A stretch of 64,000 nt of DNA. Origin: Mesorhizobium sp. GTDB lineage: Bacteria > Pseudomonadota > Alphaproteobacteria > Rhizobiales > Rhizobiaceae. Below are positions 25,346-35,000 of this stretch, piece after piece (the stretch's first letter is position 1; the number at the start of each line of letters is the position of its first letter). Made by a program: the position numbers and the translations under genes. Location of the stretch: assembly GCF_017306545.1 (NCBI RefSeq), contig NZ_JAFKID010000020.1, forward strand, positions 24,615 to 88,614. Reading direction: 5' to 3'. Below the pieces are notes generated by a model. That model ran no database searches. It was not told where the DNA came from and worked only from the letters and a program-made list of their open reading frames with translations.

Positions 25346-26391
25346 TGCTGCGTCTGGAAGCCCGGCAGAAGACGCCGGCATGGCTGAACCTAACCCTGCC
25401 GCTGGTCGCCATCGCGGTCACGCTGATCCTGTGCAGCGGTCTCATCTTGATGGCCGGCGCCGGCGTCCTGGACGCCTATGGCGTGATGTTCAAGGCCTCG
25501 CTCGGCGACAGCTACGCGATCACCGAAACGTTGGTGCGCGCCGCGCCAATGATCTTCACCGGGCTCGCGGTGACGCTGGCCTTCCGCGCGAAATTCTGGA
25601 ACATCGGCGCCGAGGGCCAGCTTCTCGCCGGCGCGATGGCGAGTTGCTTCGTCGGCGCCATTCCGATGCCTGGCCCGCTCGCCATGCTTTTGATGGCGGT
25701 GGCGGGTGCGGCCGCCGGTGCTGCCGTCGCGCTCATTCCGGCGCTGCTGCGCGTTCGGCTCAAGGTCGATGACGTGGTGAGTTCGCTGCTGCTCAACTCG
25801 GTCGTCTTCTATATCCTGATGGCGCTGATCGAGGGGCCGTGGAAGGACCCTTTCAGCGGCTATCCGATCTCGCCGCCGATCGAAGATTCGGCCAATCTGC
25901 CGGTGCTGATCGAAGGGACGCGGCTGCATCTGGGCGTGCTGGTGGCGGTGCTGGCGGCACCGCTGGTCTGGCTGCTGATGGCGCGCACGGTGCTCGGCTT
26001 CCGCATCCGCGTCACCGGCGAGAACCCGGAGGCGGCGCGCTACGGCGGCATCGACGTGCAGCGCGTCATCGTCGTCGCCGCGCTGCTATCCGGTGCGCTG
26101 GCGGGGCTGGCTGGCGTCGGCGAGGTCGGCGGCGTGCACTTCCAGGTGATGAGCGACATTTCGCCGGGCTACGGCTATTCCGGCATCGTCATCGCCATGC
26201 TGGCCAGGCTCAACCCGCTCGGCGTCGTGCCCGTCGCCATTTTCCTGGCCGCCGTCATGACGGGCGCGGAGGCGATGTCGCGTGCCACCGGCGTGCCGGC
26301 GTTCCTCAGCGACGTCATCCAGGGCACGGCGCTGCTCGCCATGCTGGTGGCGCTGCTGTTCACCGCCTATCGCGTCAGGAGGAGCGCATGA
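25345..26391 (+). CDS. BMP-type ABC transporter permease 1
   Basis: A 348-residue inner-membrane permease of the YufP/BMP group. The family motif AKFWNIGAEGQLLAGAM lies in the first third, and VTGENPEAARYGGIDV comes later in a cytoplasmic loop. The ATG shares a base with the ATPase stop. It overlaps permease 2 by 4 bases (ATGA), so all three are translationally coupled. Confidence 0.92.
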   Translation: MLRLEARQKTPAWLNLTLPLVAIAVTLILCSGLILMAGAGVLDAYGVMFKASLGDSYAITETLVRAAPMIFTGLAVTLAFRAKFWNIGAEGQLLAGAMASCFVGAIPMPGPLAMLLMAVAGAAAGAAVALIPALLRVRLKVDDVVSSLLLNSVVFYILMALIEGPWKDPFSGYPISPPIEDSANLPVLIEGTRLHLGVLVAVLAAPLVWLLMARTVLGFRIRVTGENPEAARYGGIDVQRVIVVAALLSGALAGLAGVGEVGGVHFQVMSDISPGYGYSGIVIAMLARLNPLGVVPVAIFLAAVMTGAEAMSRATGVPAFLSDVIQGTALLAMLVALLFTAYRVRRSA

Positions 26392-27332
26392 GCGCGGTGC
26401 TGGAACAGGTCTTCCAGGTCGGCTTCCTCGCCGCCATCATCCGCATTGGCACGCCGCTGGCCTTCGCGACGCTGGGTGAGATGTTTTCCGAGCGTGCCGG
26501 CGTGCTCAATCTCGGCATCGAGGGCATCATGCTCTTGGCCGCCATGGCCGGCTTCACCGGTGCCTATTTCTCCGGCAGCCTGTGGATCGGCGTGCTGGCC
26601 GCCATCGCGGTCGGCGCACTGATGGGCGCGCTGCACGCGCTGTTCACCGTCGTGCTCGGCCTGTCGCAGCATGTGTGCGGTATCGGGGTTACGCTGTTTG
26701 CCTCCGGCCTCGCCTATTTCCTCTACAGACTGGTCTTCGGCCAGCAATCGGTGCCGCCGAGCATCAAGGGTTTTGAGCCGGTGCCGATCCCGGTCCTGTC
26801 CGATATTCCGATCCTCGGGCCGGCGGTCTTCAACCAGTTCACGCTGGTCTATATGGCGATCCTCGCCGTTCCGATCGCCGCCTTCATCCTTTACCGCACG
26901 CCATGGGGCCTTTCGGTGCGCATGGTCGGCGAGAATCCGCGCGCCGCCGATTCGGCCGGCGTGTCGGTGGTTTCGACGCGCTTCCAGGCCGTCGTGCTCG
27001 GCGGCTCGCTGATGGGACTGGCCGGCGCTTTCCTCGTCATGGCGCAGTTCAACGCCTTTACCTTCGGCGTCGTTTCCGGGCGCGGCTGGGTGGCGATCGC
27101 GCTGGTGGTGTTCGGCCGCTGGGACCCGTGGCGCTCGGCTGGAGCGGCGCTGCTGTTCGCCTTCGTCGACGCACTCCAGCTTCGGTTGCAGGCGGCGGGG
27201 CTCGGCCACATCCCCTACGAAGCCTTCCTGATGCTGCCTTTCGTGCTCACCATCGTCGCCATGGCCTTCATGTCTCGCAACGCGGTTGCGCCGTCGGCGT
27301 TGCTTAAGCCGTTCCGTCGCGAAGAACGCTGA
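26388..27332 (+). CDS. BMP-type ABC transporter permease 2
   Basis: A 314-residue permease of the YufQ group. It has GEMFSERAGVLNLGIEGIMLL near the N-terminus and MVGENPRAADSAGVSV in the conserved cytoplasmic loop. The ATG at 26388 has GGAG upstream; the longer open frame is a shadow of permease 1. The stop is directly followed by a long inverted repeat. Confidence 0.92.
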   Translation: MSAVLEQVFQVGFLAAIIRIGTPLAFATLGEMFSERAGVLNLGIEGIMLLAAMAGFTGAYFSGSLWIGVLAAIAVGALMGALHALFTVVLGLSQHVCGIGVTLFASGLAYFLYRLVFGQQSVPPSIKGFEPVPIPVLSDIPILGPAVFNQFTLVYMAILAVPIAAFILYRTPWGLSVRMVGENPRAADSAGVSVVSTRFQAVVLGGSLMGLAGAFLVMAQFNAFTFGVVSGRGWVAIALVVFGRWDPWRSAGAALLFAFVDALQLRLQAAGLGHIPYEAFLMLPFVLTIVAMAFMSRNAVAPSALLKPFRREER

Positions 27333-27473
27333 GAGCCCGTTCGGGAATTCGCTTCGGCGGCCATCTGACGGCGTTTTCTGCGCTTCCGTTGCTCACGGAC
27401 CCAATGTCCGCTGCGCTACGGTTCTCGAAACCACTGCCATATGGCTCGCCGGAGCGAATTCCCGAACGGGCTC
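27333..27473. repeat. Long inverted repeat after the BMP operon
   Basis: A perfect 21-bp arm (27333-27353) recurs inverted at 27453-27473. With a few mismatches the match extends about 10 bases further inward. The arm starts on the base after the BMP permease stop. The roughly 100-base interior shows no gene. It may terminate transcription before the mrp operon or be a palindromic mobile-type repeat (inference). Confidence 0.7.
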
Positions 27474-27619
27474 TGAGGCGTCTTTTCGCACCTTTCGCTT
27501 GTTGTCATGGGCGCGGGCTGCGGGTAGGAAATCAGAACGAGTGTTGTCGGCATGCCTGTTTCGGGCGCGCCGGCTGCGGAGGTGACACGGCGCATCGAAT
27601 AGGCGAGGACGGATAAACC

Positions 27620-30541
27620 ATGCAGGACGGCAACCTGTTGGCGGTGCTGATCGTCCTGCCCTTCCTCGGCTCCCTTCTGGCCGCGCTCTTGACGCCGATG
27701 GCGCGCAACGCCGAAGCCTGGCTGTCGGGGGTTGTCGCGCTCGCCGCCTTCGCGGTCGCCGCTTCCTTTTATCCGCATGTCACCGACGGCGGCGTCGTCA
27801 AGCAGACCATCGAGTGGGTACCGGCGCTCGGCCTGTCGGTGACGCTGCGCATGGACGGCTTCGCCTGGATGTTCTCGATGCTGATCACCGGCATCGGTCT
27901 GCTGGTCGTCGTCTACGCCCGCTACTACATGTCGCCGAAGGATCCGGTGGCGCGCTTCTACGCCTTCCTGCTCGCCTTCATGGGCGCCATGCAGGGATTG
28001 GTCATCGCCGGCAACCTGATCCTGCTCGCCGTCTTCTGGGAACTGACCAGCGTCTTTTCGTTCCTGCTGATCGGCTACTGGCACCACAACCAGAACGCCC
28101 GTGACGGCGCCCGCATGGCACTCACACTGACCGGTACGGGCGGACTTTGCCTGCTGGTCGGCCTGATCCTGATCGGTCATATCGTCGGCAGCTACGATCT
28201 CGACGCGGTGCTGGCCTCGGGCGAGGCGATCCGTTCGAGTCCGCTCTATGTTCCGGTGCTGTTGCTGGTGTTGGCCGGCGCGCTGACCAAGAGCGCGCAG
28301 TTTCCTTTCCATTTCTGGCTTCCCAATGCGATGGCTGCGCCGACGCCGGTATCGGCCTACCTGCATTCGGCGACAATGGTAAAGGCCGGCGTCTTTTTGC
28401 TGACCCGCTTCTGGCCGGTGCTGTCCGGCACGCCGGAATGGTTCAATCTTGTCGGCATCGCCGGTCTGGCGACGCTGCTGCTCGGCGCCTACTTCGCCAT
28501 CTTCCAGCAGGATCTGAAAGGGCTGCTCGCCTATTCGACCATCAGCCATCTCGGCCTCATCACCGCGCTGCTTTCCTTCGGCAGTCCGCTGGCGGCGGTG
28601 GCGGCGATCTTCCATATGGCCAACCACGCCACCTTCAAGGCGTCGCTGTTCATGGCGGCTGGCATCATCGACCACGAGGCCGGCACGCGCGACATGCGCA
28701 AGCTTTCCGGCCTGTTTTCCTTCATGCCGATCACCGCGACGCTGGCCATGGTGGCGAGCGCGGCGATGGGCGGGGTGCCGCTGCTCAACGGGTTTCTTTC
28801 CAAGGAAATGTTTTTTGCCGAGGCGCTGGAGCAGCATCGGGCGTCGCTGCTCGACAGCGCCGCGCCCTATATCGCCACGCTTGCCGGCGCCTTCGCCGTG
28901 ACCTATTCGGCGCGCTTCATCCATACCGTCTTCTTCGGCCCGAAGCCGGTCGACCTGCCGCACGAACCGAACGAGCCGCCGCGGTTGATGCGCCTGCCGG
29001 TCGCGCTGCTCGTCGTCGCCTGCGTCGTCGTCGGCGTCATCCCGGCCGTCAGCATCGGTCCGTTCCTCGATACCGCCGTCAGGGCGGTGCTCGGCGCGCG
29101 GACGCCCGCCTACAGCCTCGTCGTCTGGCACGGCTTCACCACGCCGCTCTTGATGAGCGTCATCGCGCTGGCCGCCGGGTTGGCGCTCTATGCGGTTCTG
29201 CACACCTATCTCGCCACCAGCGAGGAGGGCGCGCCGTTCTTCCGCCGCTTCAAGGGGCAGCGCATCTTCGAGCGCATCCTCGTCACGGTGAGCTGGCGCT
29301 GGGCGCGGGCGCTGGAAGCGGTCGTGGCGACGCGGCGGCTGCAACCGCAGGTGCGGCTGATCGTGGTGGCGGCGATCCTCGCCGGTTTCTGGGCGATGTG
29401 GGGCGACGGCGACCTGATGCCGCGTCTCACCGTGCACGGCATGGACCCGGTGCTCGGCTCGCTGTGGGCCATCGGCGCGGTCTGCGCCGTTTCGGCCGCC
29501 GTCATGGCGAAGTATCAGCGGCTGGCCGCGCTGATCCTGATGAGCGGCACCGGGCTCATCACCTGCCTGTCCTTCGTCTGGCTGTCGGCGCCGGACCTTG
29601 CCGTCACGCAGCTTCTGGTCGAGATCGTCACCACGGTGCTCATCCTGCTCGGCCTGCGCTGGCTGCCGAAGCGCGACAAGGCGGTGGCCGAGGCCATCGA
29701 CACGATGACGCGCATCCGGCGCCTTCGCGATCTGGCCATCGCGCTGGTCGCCGGCTTCGGCATCGCGGCGCTCGCCTATTTCGCCATGCTGACGCCACGG
29801 CCGCCTTCTGTCGGCGACTTCTACCTGAAGCATTCTTATGCCGATGCCGGCGGCACCAATGTCGTCAACGTCATCCTGGTCGATTTCCGCGGCTTCGACA
29901 CGATGTTCGAGATCGTCGTGCTGGCCATCGTCGCGCTCACCGTGTTCGCCCTGCTGCGCCGCTTCCGGCCGGCGGAGGATAACGCCGAGGCGCCGTACCA
30001 GCAGCGCGAGCAGGACGAGTTCGACTCCGTGCGCCGCGACCGCGAGGTCGGCGAGACGCTGAAAGACTATTTGTTGGTGCCGTCGATCATCATGCGCTGG
30101 ATGTTCCCGGCGATCGTCGTGCTCGCCGTCTATCTGTTGCTGCGCGGCCACGACCAGCCCGGCGGCGGCTTCGCGGCCGGCATCGCCATGGCGACCGGCT
30201 TCCTGCTGCAATATCTGGCCGGCGGCGCGCGCTGGGTGGAGGAGCGGCTGCGTATCCTGCCGGTGCGCTGGATCGCCGTCGGCCTGATTACCTCCGTGGC
30301 GACCGGCCTCGGTTCGCTGGTTTTCGGCTATCCGTTCCTGACGTCCTACTTCCAGTACACGCCGATCCCCTACATCGGCAAAATGCCGATGGCCTCGGCA
30401 ATGCTGTTCGATCTCGGCGTCTTCAGCCTCGTCGTCGGGGCGACGGTACTGATGCTGATCGCCATCGCCCACCAATCGCTGCGCATCCGCGCCCGGCCGC
30501 GCAAGTTGACGGATGGGCCGACCGAAAGGGAGGGCGCCTGA
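27620..30541 (+). CDS. mrpA: Mrp Na+/H+ (or K+/H+) antiporter subunit A fused to B
   Basis: A 973-residue inner-membrane protein. About the first 800 residues are MrpA, related to NADH dehydrogenase subunit NuoL, with conserved stretches such as FHFWLPNAMAAPTPVSAYLHSATMVKAGVFLL. The C-terminal part matches MrpB (MRWMFPAIVVLAVYLLLRGHDQPGGGFAAG). This A-B fusion is the arrangement of rhizobial Pha/group 2 Mrp systems. A GAGGACGGA ribosome site precedes the ATG. It overlaps mrpC by 1 base. The complex exchanges cytoplasmic Na+ or K+ for protons for pH and salt tolerance. Confidence 0.95.
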   Translation: MQDGNLLAVLIVLPFLGSLLAALLTPMARNAEAWLSGVVALAAFAVAASFYPHVTDGGVVKQTIEWVPALGLSVTLRMDGFAWMFSMLITGIGLLVVVYARYYMSPKDPVARFYAFLLAFMGAMQGLVIAGNLILLAVFWELTSVFSFLLIGYWHHNQNARDGARMALTLTGTGGLCLLVGLILIGHIVGSYDLDAVLASGEAIRSSPLYVPVLLLVLAGALTKSAQFPFHFWLPNAMAAPTPVSAYLHSATMVKAGVFLLTRFWPVLSGTPEWFNLVGIAGLATLLLGAYFAIFQQDLKGLLAYSTISHLGLITALLSFGSPLAAVAAIFHMANHATFKASLFMAAGIIDHEAGTRDMRKLSGLFSFMPITATLAMVASAAMGGVPLLNGFLSKEMFFAEALEQHRASLLDSAAPYIATLAGAFAVTYSARFIHTVFFGPKPVDLPHEPNEPPRLMRLPVALLVVACVVVGVIPAVSIGPFLDTAVRAVLGARTPAYSLVVWHGFTTPLLMSVIALAAGLALYAVLHTYLATSEEGAPFFRRFKGQRIFERILVTVSWRWARALEAVVATRRLQPQVRLIVVAAILAGFWAMWGDGDLMPRLTVHGMDPVLGSLWAIGAVCAVSAAVMAKYQRLAALILMSGTGLITCLSFVWLSAPDLAVTQLLVEIVTTVLILLGLRWLPKRDKAVAEAIDTMTRIRRLRDLAIALVAGFGIAALAYFAMLTPRPPSVGDFYLKHSYADAGGTNVVNVILVDFRGFDTMFEIVVLAIVALTVFALLRRFRPAEDNAEAPYQQREQDEFDSVRRDREVGETLKDYLLVPSIIMRWMFPAIVVLAVYLLLRGHDQPGGGFAAGIAMATGFLLQYLAGGARWVEERLRILPVRWIAVGLITSVATGLGSLVFGYPFLTSYFQYTPIPYIGKMPMASAMLFDLGVFSLVVGATVLMLIAIAHQSLRIRARPRKLTDGPTEREGA

Positions 30542-30879
30542 TGGAACTGGTCATCGCCGCCGCCATCGGCGTCCTTTCGGCCTCGGGTGTCTGGCTGATC
30601 CTGCGCCCGCGTACCTACCAACTCGTCATCGGGTTGGCGCTGCTGTCCTACGCCGTCAACCTGTTCATCTTCAGCATGGGCCGGCTGCGCGTGAACGCAC
30701 CGCCGGTGCTCGACGGGTCCGGCCCCGTGGACGTGACCGCCTATATCGATCCTGTGCCGCAGGCGCTGGTGCTGACCGCCATCGTCATCAGTTTCGCGAC
30801 GACGGCCCTGTTCCTGGTGGTGCTGATCGTCTCGCGCGGCATCTCCGGCACCGACCACGTCGACGGGCGGGAGGGCTGA
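30541..30879 (+). CDS. mrpC: Mrp antiporter subunit C
   Basis: A 112-residue protein with three hydrophobic helices, related to NuoK, of normal MrpC length. It includes GLALLSYAVNLFIFSMG and TAIVISFATTALFLVVLI. The start shares a base with the mrpA stop and a single base separates it from mrpD. Confidence 0.94.
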   Translation: MELVIAAAIGVLSASGVWLILRPRTYQLVIGLALLSYAVNLFIFSMGRLRVNAPPVLDGSGPVDVTAYIDPVPQALVLTAIVISFATTALFLVVLIVSRGISGTDHVDGREG

Positions 30880-30880
30880 C

Positions 30881-32497
30881 ATGGTTCAGCCCGCCCATCT
30901 CGTCGTCGCGCCGATCCTCATCCCGCTCGTGGCGGGCACGCTGATGCTGTTCTTCGACGAGCGCGAGCGGCGGCTGAAGACGGCGTTGTCGTTCGTCTCC
31001 ATCCTCGCGCTCATCAGCACGGCCACCGCGCTTCTGCTGATCGTCCATCGCGGCGGCCAGGCGGCGGGCCTCGTCTATCTGGTCGGCAACTGGCCGGCGC
31101 CGATCGCCATCAACCTGGTGGCGGACCGGCTGGCGGCGGTCATGCTCGTCCTGACCGCGCTGCTGGCGCTGCCGGCGATGATCTTTTCCACGCAGCGCTG
31201 GGAGAAGCTCGGACCGCATTTCCATACGCTGTTCCAGTTTCTGCTGGTCGGCCTCAACGGCGCCTTCCTGACCGGCGACCTGTTCAACCTGTTCGTCTTC
31301 TTCGAGGTGATGCTGGCGGCTTCCTACGGGCTGGTGCTGCATGGCGGTGGCGCGTTGCGGATACGCGGAGGGCTGAACTACATCGTCGTCAACCTCGTCG
31401 CCTCGCTGATCTTTCTGATCGGCATCGCCATGGTGTTCAGCGCCGCCGGCAGTCTCAACATGGCCGAGATCGCCTTGCGGGCCGAGACGATGCATGGCTT
31501 TGCGGAGCCGGCGCTGCATGTGGGGCTGGCCATGCTCGGCCTTGCTTTCCTCATCAAAGCCGGCATGTGGCCGCTCGGCCTGTGGCTGGTGCCGGCCTAT
31601 TCGGCCGCCGCCGGTCCGGTCGCGGCGATTTTTGCGATATTGAGCAAGGTCGGGGTCTACGCGCTCTTGCGGCTCGCCCTTCTGGTGCCGAACGACGGCA
31701 TCGCCTTCGGGGCGCTGGTCATCTTCATCGGCGGCGTGGCGACGCTGGTGTTCGCCTCCATCGGCATTCTCGCCTCGCAATCGCTAAAGCGGGCGGGCGG
31801 CTATTTTCTGCTGATGTCGTCGGGCACGCTGCTTGCCGCCTTCGGCATGTCGCAGTCCACCGTCACCGCCGGCGCGCTGTTCTACATGGTCAGCTCGACG
31901 CTGGCGGTCGGCGCCTTCTTCCTCGTCGTCGAACTGATCGAGCGTGAGCAGGACGCCGCCTCCAGCGTGCTTGCCGTTACCATGGAAGCTTATGGCGACG
32001 GCGAGGAGGAGAGCGAAGAGGACGGCGCCGAGGTCGGCCGCATCATGCCGGGCGCGGTGGCGATCCTCGGCATTGGCTTCTGCCTGCTCGCCATGGTGCT
32101 GATCGGCCTGCCGCCGCTGCCGGGCTTCATCGCCAAGTTCGCCATTCTGACGGCGCTGCTGGGGCCGGACGCGGCGGTGCCGGCGGCCACGAACTTCATG
32201 CGCGGCACGCTGGCCGTTCTGCTGATCGCCTCCGGTCTCGTCTCGCTGGTGGCGCTGTCGCGCGCCGGCATTCGCGTCTTCTGGGCGCCGGTCGAGCCGT
32301 TCCTGCCGCGCATCACCGTCACCGAGACGGCGCCGATCCTCTATCTGCTTGGATTGCTTGTCGCGCTCGTTCTTGCGGCCGGACCGGCGATGACCCTGCT
32401 TCTGGCCACTGCCGACGACCTGCACCATCAGGTCCGTTATCTCGACGCGGTGCTTGGCGCCGAGCGCGTTCCGCCTTTCGCGGGGGCGCATCCATGA
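30881..32497 (+). CDS. mrpD: Mrp antiporter subunit D
   Basis: A 538-residue NuoM/NuoN-like membrane subunit with about 14 helices. It contains LFNLFVFFEVMLAASYGLVLHGGG and the channel-type AFLIKAGMWPLGLWLVPAYSAAAGPVAAIF. An acidic cytoplasmic loop (GDGEEESEEDGAEVGR, about 367-382) interrupts the C-terminal half. It overlaps mrpE by 4 bases. Confidence 0.95.
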   Translation: MVQPAHLVVAPILIPLVAGTLMLFFDERERRLKTALSFVSILALISTATALLLIVHRGGQAAGLVYLVGNWPAPIAINLVADRLAAVMLVLTALLALPAMIFSTQRWEKLGPHFHTLFQFLLVGLNGAFLTGDLFNLFVFFEVMLAASYGLVLHGGGALRIRGGLNYIVVNLVASLIFLIGIAMVFSAAGSLNMAEIALRAETMHGFAEPALHVGLAMLGLAFLIKAGMWPLGLWLVPAYSAAAGPVAAIFAILSKVGVYALLRLALLVPNDGIAFGALVIFIGGVATLVFASIGILASQSLKRAGGYFLLMSSGTLLAAFGMSQSTVTAGALFYMVSSTLAVGAFFLVVELIEREQDAASSVLAVTMEAYGDGEEESEEDGAEVGRIMPGAVAILGIGFCLLAMVLIGLPPLPGFIAKFAILTALLGPDAAVPAATNFMRGTLAVLLIASGLVSLVALSRAGIRVFWAPVEPFLPRITVTETAPILYLLGLLVALVLAAGPAMTLLLATADDLHHQVRYLDAVLGAERVPPFAGAHP

Positions 32498-32976
32498 GAG
32501 CGCTGCTTCCCTATCCGCTGCTGGCGCTGATGCTGGCGATCATGTGGCTGCTGCTTGCCGGTGTTTCGCCGGGACAGGTCGTGATCGCAGCCGGCGTGGC
32601 GACGGGCGCTTCGCATGCATTGTCCGCGCTTGGCGAGGCAAGCCCCGCCATCCGCCGCTGGCTGGCGATCCCGGAACTCGCGGGGGTCGTGTTCTACGAT
32701 ATCGTCGTTTCCAATCTGGAGGTCGCGGGCATCCTGCTCGGCGTCAGACGAATGCGCAGCGCCGGCTTCGTCACGGTGCCGCTCACCACGCGCAGCCCTT
32801 CGGCGCTGGCGATCCTGTCCATCATCGTCACCAGCACGCCGGGCACCGCCTGGATCGACTACGACGCGGCCCGTAACGAAGTGCTGGTCCATGTGTTCGA
32901 CCTGGACGACGAGGCGCATTGGCGACACCTGATCACTGAGCGCTACGAGCGGCGGCTCATGGAGATATTTCAATGA
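32494..32976 (+). CDS. mrpE: Mrp antiporter subunit E
   Basis: A 160-residue protein with N-terminal membrane helices and a soluble C-terminal domain, as in MrpE. Family features are the [16 protein letters not shown] stretch and the [27 protein letters not shown] segment. It overlaps its neighbours on both sides by 4 bases. Confidence 0.94.
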   Translation: MRALLPYPLLALMLAIMWLLLAGVSPGQVVIAAGVATGASHALSALGEASPAIRRWLAIPELAGVVFYDIVVSNLEVAGILLGVRRMRSAGFVTVPLTTRSPSALAILSIIVTSTPGTAWIDYDAARNEVLVHVFDLDDEAHWRHLITERYERRLMEIFQ

Positions 32977-33254
32977 GCGAGACGATCATCCTCGCCGCCG
33001 TATGGTTCGCGCAGATCGCATTGGCGCTCGCCATGTGCCTGTGCGCCTGGCGCATGATCGCCGGGCCGCGCGCGCAGGACCGCATCCTTGCGCTCGACGC
33101 GCTCTATCTGTGCGCCATGCTGCAACTGCTCGCCTTCGGCATCCGCACCGGCAGCACGGTCTATTTCGAAGCGGCCCTCATCATCGGCATGCTGGGCTTC
33201 GTCGCCACGGTATCGCTGGCGAAATTCCTGATGCGTGGCGAGGTGATCGAATGA
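32973..33254 (+). CDS. mrpF: Mrp antiporter subunit F
   Basis: A 93-residue subunit with three membrane helices and the MrpF-typical [20 protein letters not shown] loop. It overlaps mrpE by 4 bases at the start and mrpG by 4 bases at the end. Confidence 0.94.
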   Translation: MSETIILAAVWFAQIALALAMCLCAWRMIAGPRAQDRILALDALYLCAMLQLLAFGIRTGSTVYFEAALIIGMLGFVATVSLAKFLMRGEVIE

Positions 33255-33634
33255 GCGTGCATCTCGCCGACGTGCCGCTGTGGGCGGCGATCCTGGCAGC
33301 CTTCTTCCTGGCGCTGGGGGCGGGGCTTACCCTGCTCGGCACCATCGGCTTGGTGCGGCTGCCGACCTTCTATCAACGCATCCATGCGCCGACGCTCGGC
33401 ACCAGTTGGGGCGCCGGCGGCATGGTAATGGCCTCGATGATCGTCTTCACCGCCGGTTCCGGACGGCTGGTACTGCACGAAGTCCTGATCGGCCTTTTCG
33501 TGACGGTGACGACGCCGGTGACGCTGATGATGCTCGGCCGCTCGGCGCTCTACCGTGACCGTAGCGAGAGCAATCCGCACGTGCCGCCGTTCGGCAGGGC
33601 GGACGCGACCGCCGAAGCGCCGGACGGCGAGTAG
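33251..33634 (+). CDS. mrpG: Mrp antiporter subunit G
   Basis: A 127-residue subunit with three helices and the MrpG pattern [29 protein letters not shown]. The ATG at 33251 overlaps the mrpF stop; the longer open frame from 33002 is a shadow. The acidic tail after [13 protein letters not shown] is soluble. It completes the six-gene operon (AB, C, D, E, F, G) and ends 13 bases before the convergent aminotransferase gene. Confidence 0.94.
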   Translation: MSVHLADVPLWAAILAAFFLALGAGLTLLGTIGLVRLPTFYQRIHAPTLGTSWGAGGMVMASMIVFTAGSGRLVLHEVLIGLFVTVTTPVTLMMLGRSALYRDRSESNPHVPPFGRADATAEAPDGE

Positions 33635-33647
33635 AGGATCCCGGCCG

Positions 33648-34982
33648 TCAGGCCGATTGCGTTGCCTCGATGGCCGCGTCCACCGCATCGCCAAGCCGCT
33701 CGACGATGGCATCGACCGTGGCGTCGTCAACAATGAAGGGCGGCGCCAGAAGCACGTGGTCGCCGCTTCGCCCGTCGACCGTGCCGCCCATCGGATAGAC
33801 CATCAGCCCGCGCCTCATCGCCTCCGCCTTGATGCGGGCGTGCAGTTTGCGGGACAGATCGAACGGCGCTTTTGTCGAGCGGTCGGCGACCAGTTCGATG
33901 CCCTGGAACAGCCCGCGGCCGCGGATGTCGCCGATATGATGGTGGTTGCCGAAGCGCTCGGCCAGCCTTCGCTCCAGCCGGGCACCCATCGTCTTGACGT
34001 TGTCGAGCAGGCCGTCGCGGCGGATAACCTGCTGCACGGCAAGTCCGGTGGCGCAGGCGAGGGGATGGCCGATATAGGTGTGGCCGTGCTGGAAATCGCC
34101 GCCCTTGGAAAAAACCTGATAGATGCGGTCTGAAATCAGCACCGCGCCGATCGGCGCGAAGCCGCCGCCGAGGCCCTTGGCGATGACCATCAGGTCGGGC
34201 GCCACGCCGTCCTGTTCGCAGGCGTGCAGCGTGCCGGTGCGGCCCATCCCGCACATCACCTCGTCGAGAATGAGCAGGATGCCGTGGCGGTCGCAGATTT
34301 CGCGGATGCGCTTGAAGTAGCCGGGTGCCGGCGGCACCGCGCCGAGCGTCGCGCCCACCACCGTCTCGGCGACGAAGGCGACCACGGTTTCCGGGCCGAG
34401 TTCCTGAAGCTTCCGCTCCAGTGCGTCGGCCGCTCGTTCACCGTAAGCCTCGGCACTCTCGCCCGGCTGCTGGTGCCGATAGGCATAGCAGGGGTCGATG
34501 TGATGCGCCTCGATCAGCAGCGGCTCGAAGGGCGCCTTGCGCCAGGCGTTGCCGCCGACCGAGAGCGCGCCCAGCGTGTTGCCGTGGTAACTTTGCAGCC
34601 GCGCGACGAAGCGGCGGCGGCCGGTTTCACCGCGCTCGACGAAATACTGCCGCGCCATCTTCAGCGCCGTCTCGATTCCTTCGGACCCGCCCGAGACGAA
34701 ATAGACATGATCGAGATCGCCCGGCGCGTTGGCGGCGAGGTCGTCGGCCAGCGCTTCCGCCGGCTCGCTGGTGAAGAACGAGGTGTGCGCATAGGCCAGC
34801 CGGTCGAGTTGCGCATGCATGGCGGCCAGCACGTCCGGATGCTGGTGGCCGAGACAGGACACGGCGGCGCCGCCCGAGGCGTCGATGTAGCGGCGGCCTT
34901 CGCGGTCGATGACGGTGACGCCTTCGCCGCCGACAGCAATCGGGTAATCGTGGTGGATCTGGCGATGGAGGATATGGCTCAT
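33648..34982 (-). CDS. Class III PLP-dependent aminotransferase
   Basis: A 444-residue fold-type I aminotransferase. The PLP lysine is K269 (MVIAKGLGGG), with D240 in LLILDEVMCGMGRTG and a YFVSGGSEGIETALKMAR phosphate-binding region at about 94-111. Such enzymes move an amino group from omega-amino acids, diamines or similar donors to 2-oxo acids. It is co-transcribed with an RpiR-family regulator (18-base gap) that diverges from a Liv importer, so the amino donor may be the imported solute. The substrate cannot be assigned. Confidence 0.9.
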   Translation of the reverse strand: MSHILHRQIHHDYPIAVGGEGVTVIDREGRRYIDASGGAAVSCLGHQHPDVLAAMHAQLDRLAYAHTSFFTSEPAEALADDLAANAPGDLDHVYFVSGGSEGIETALKMARQYFVERGETGRRRFVARLQSYHGNTLGALSVGGNAWRKAPFEPLLIEAHHIDPCYAYRHQQPGESAEAYGERAADALERKLQELGPETVVAFVAETVVGATLGAVPPAPGYFKRIREICDRHGILLILDEVMCGMGRTGTLHACEQDGVAPDLMVIAKGLGGGFAPIGAVLISDRIYQVFSKGGDFQHGHTYIGHPLACATGLAVQQVIRRDGLLDNVKTMGARLERRLAERFGNHHHIGDIRGRGLFQGIELVADRSTKAPFDLSRKLHARIKAEAMRRGLMVYPMGGTVDGRSGDHVLLAPPFIVDDATVDAIVERLGDAVDAAIEATQSA

Positions 34983-35000
34983 GGCGCCCGGCCTCGTGAA

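Noticed and set aside
27416-30475. 1019-codon open frame on the minus strand opposite mrpA
   Set aside because: It is an antisense shadow created by GC-rich codon use. The translation is Arg/Gln/Asp/His-rich low-complexity with no motif, and the plus strand encodes a clear MrpA.
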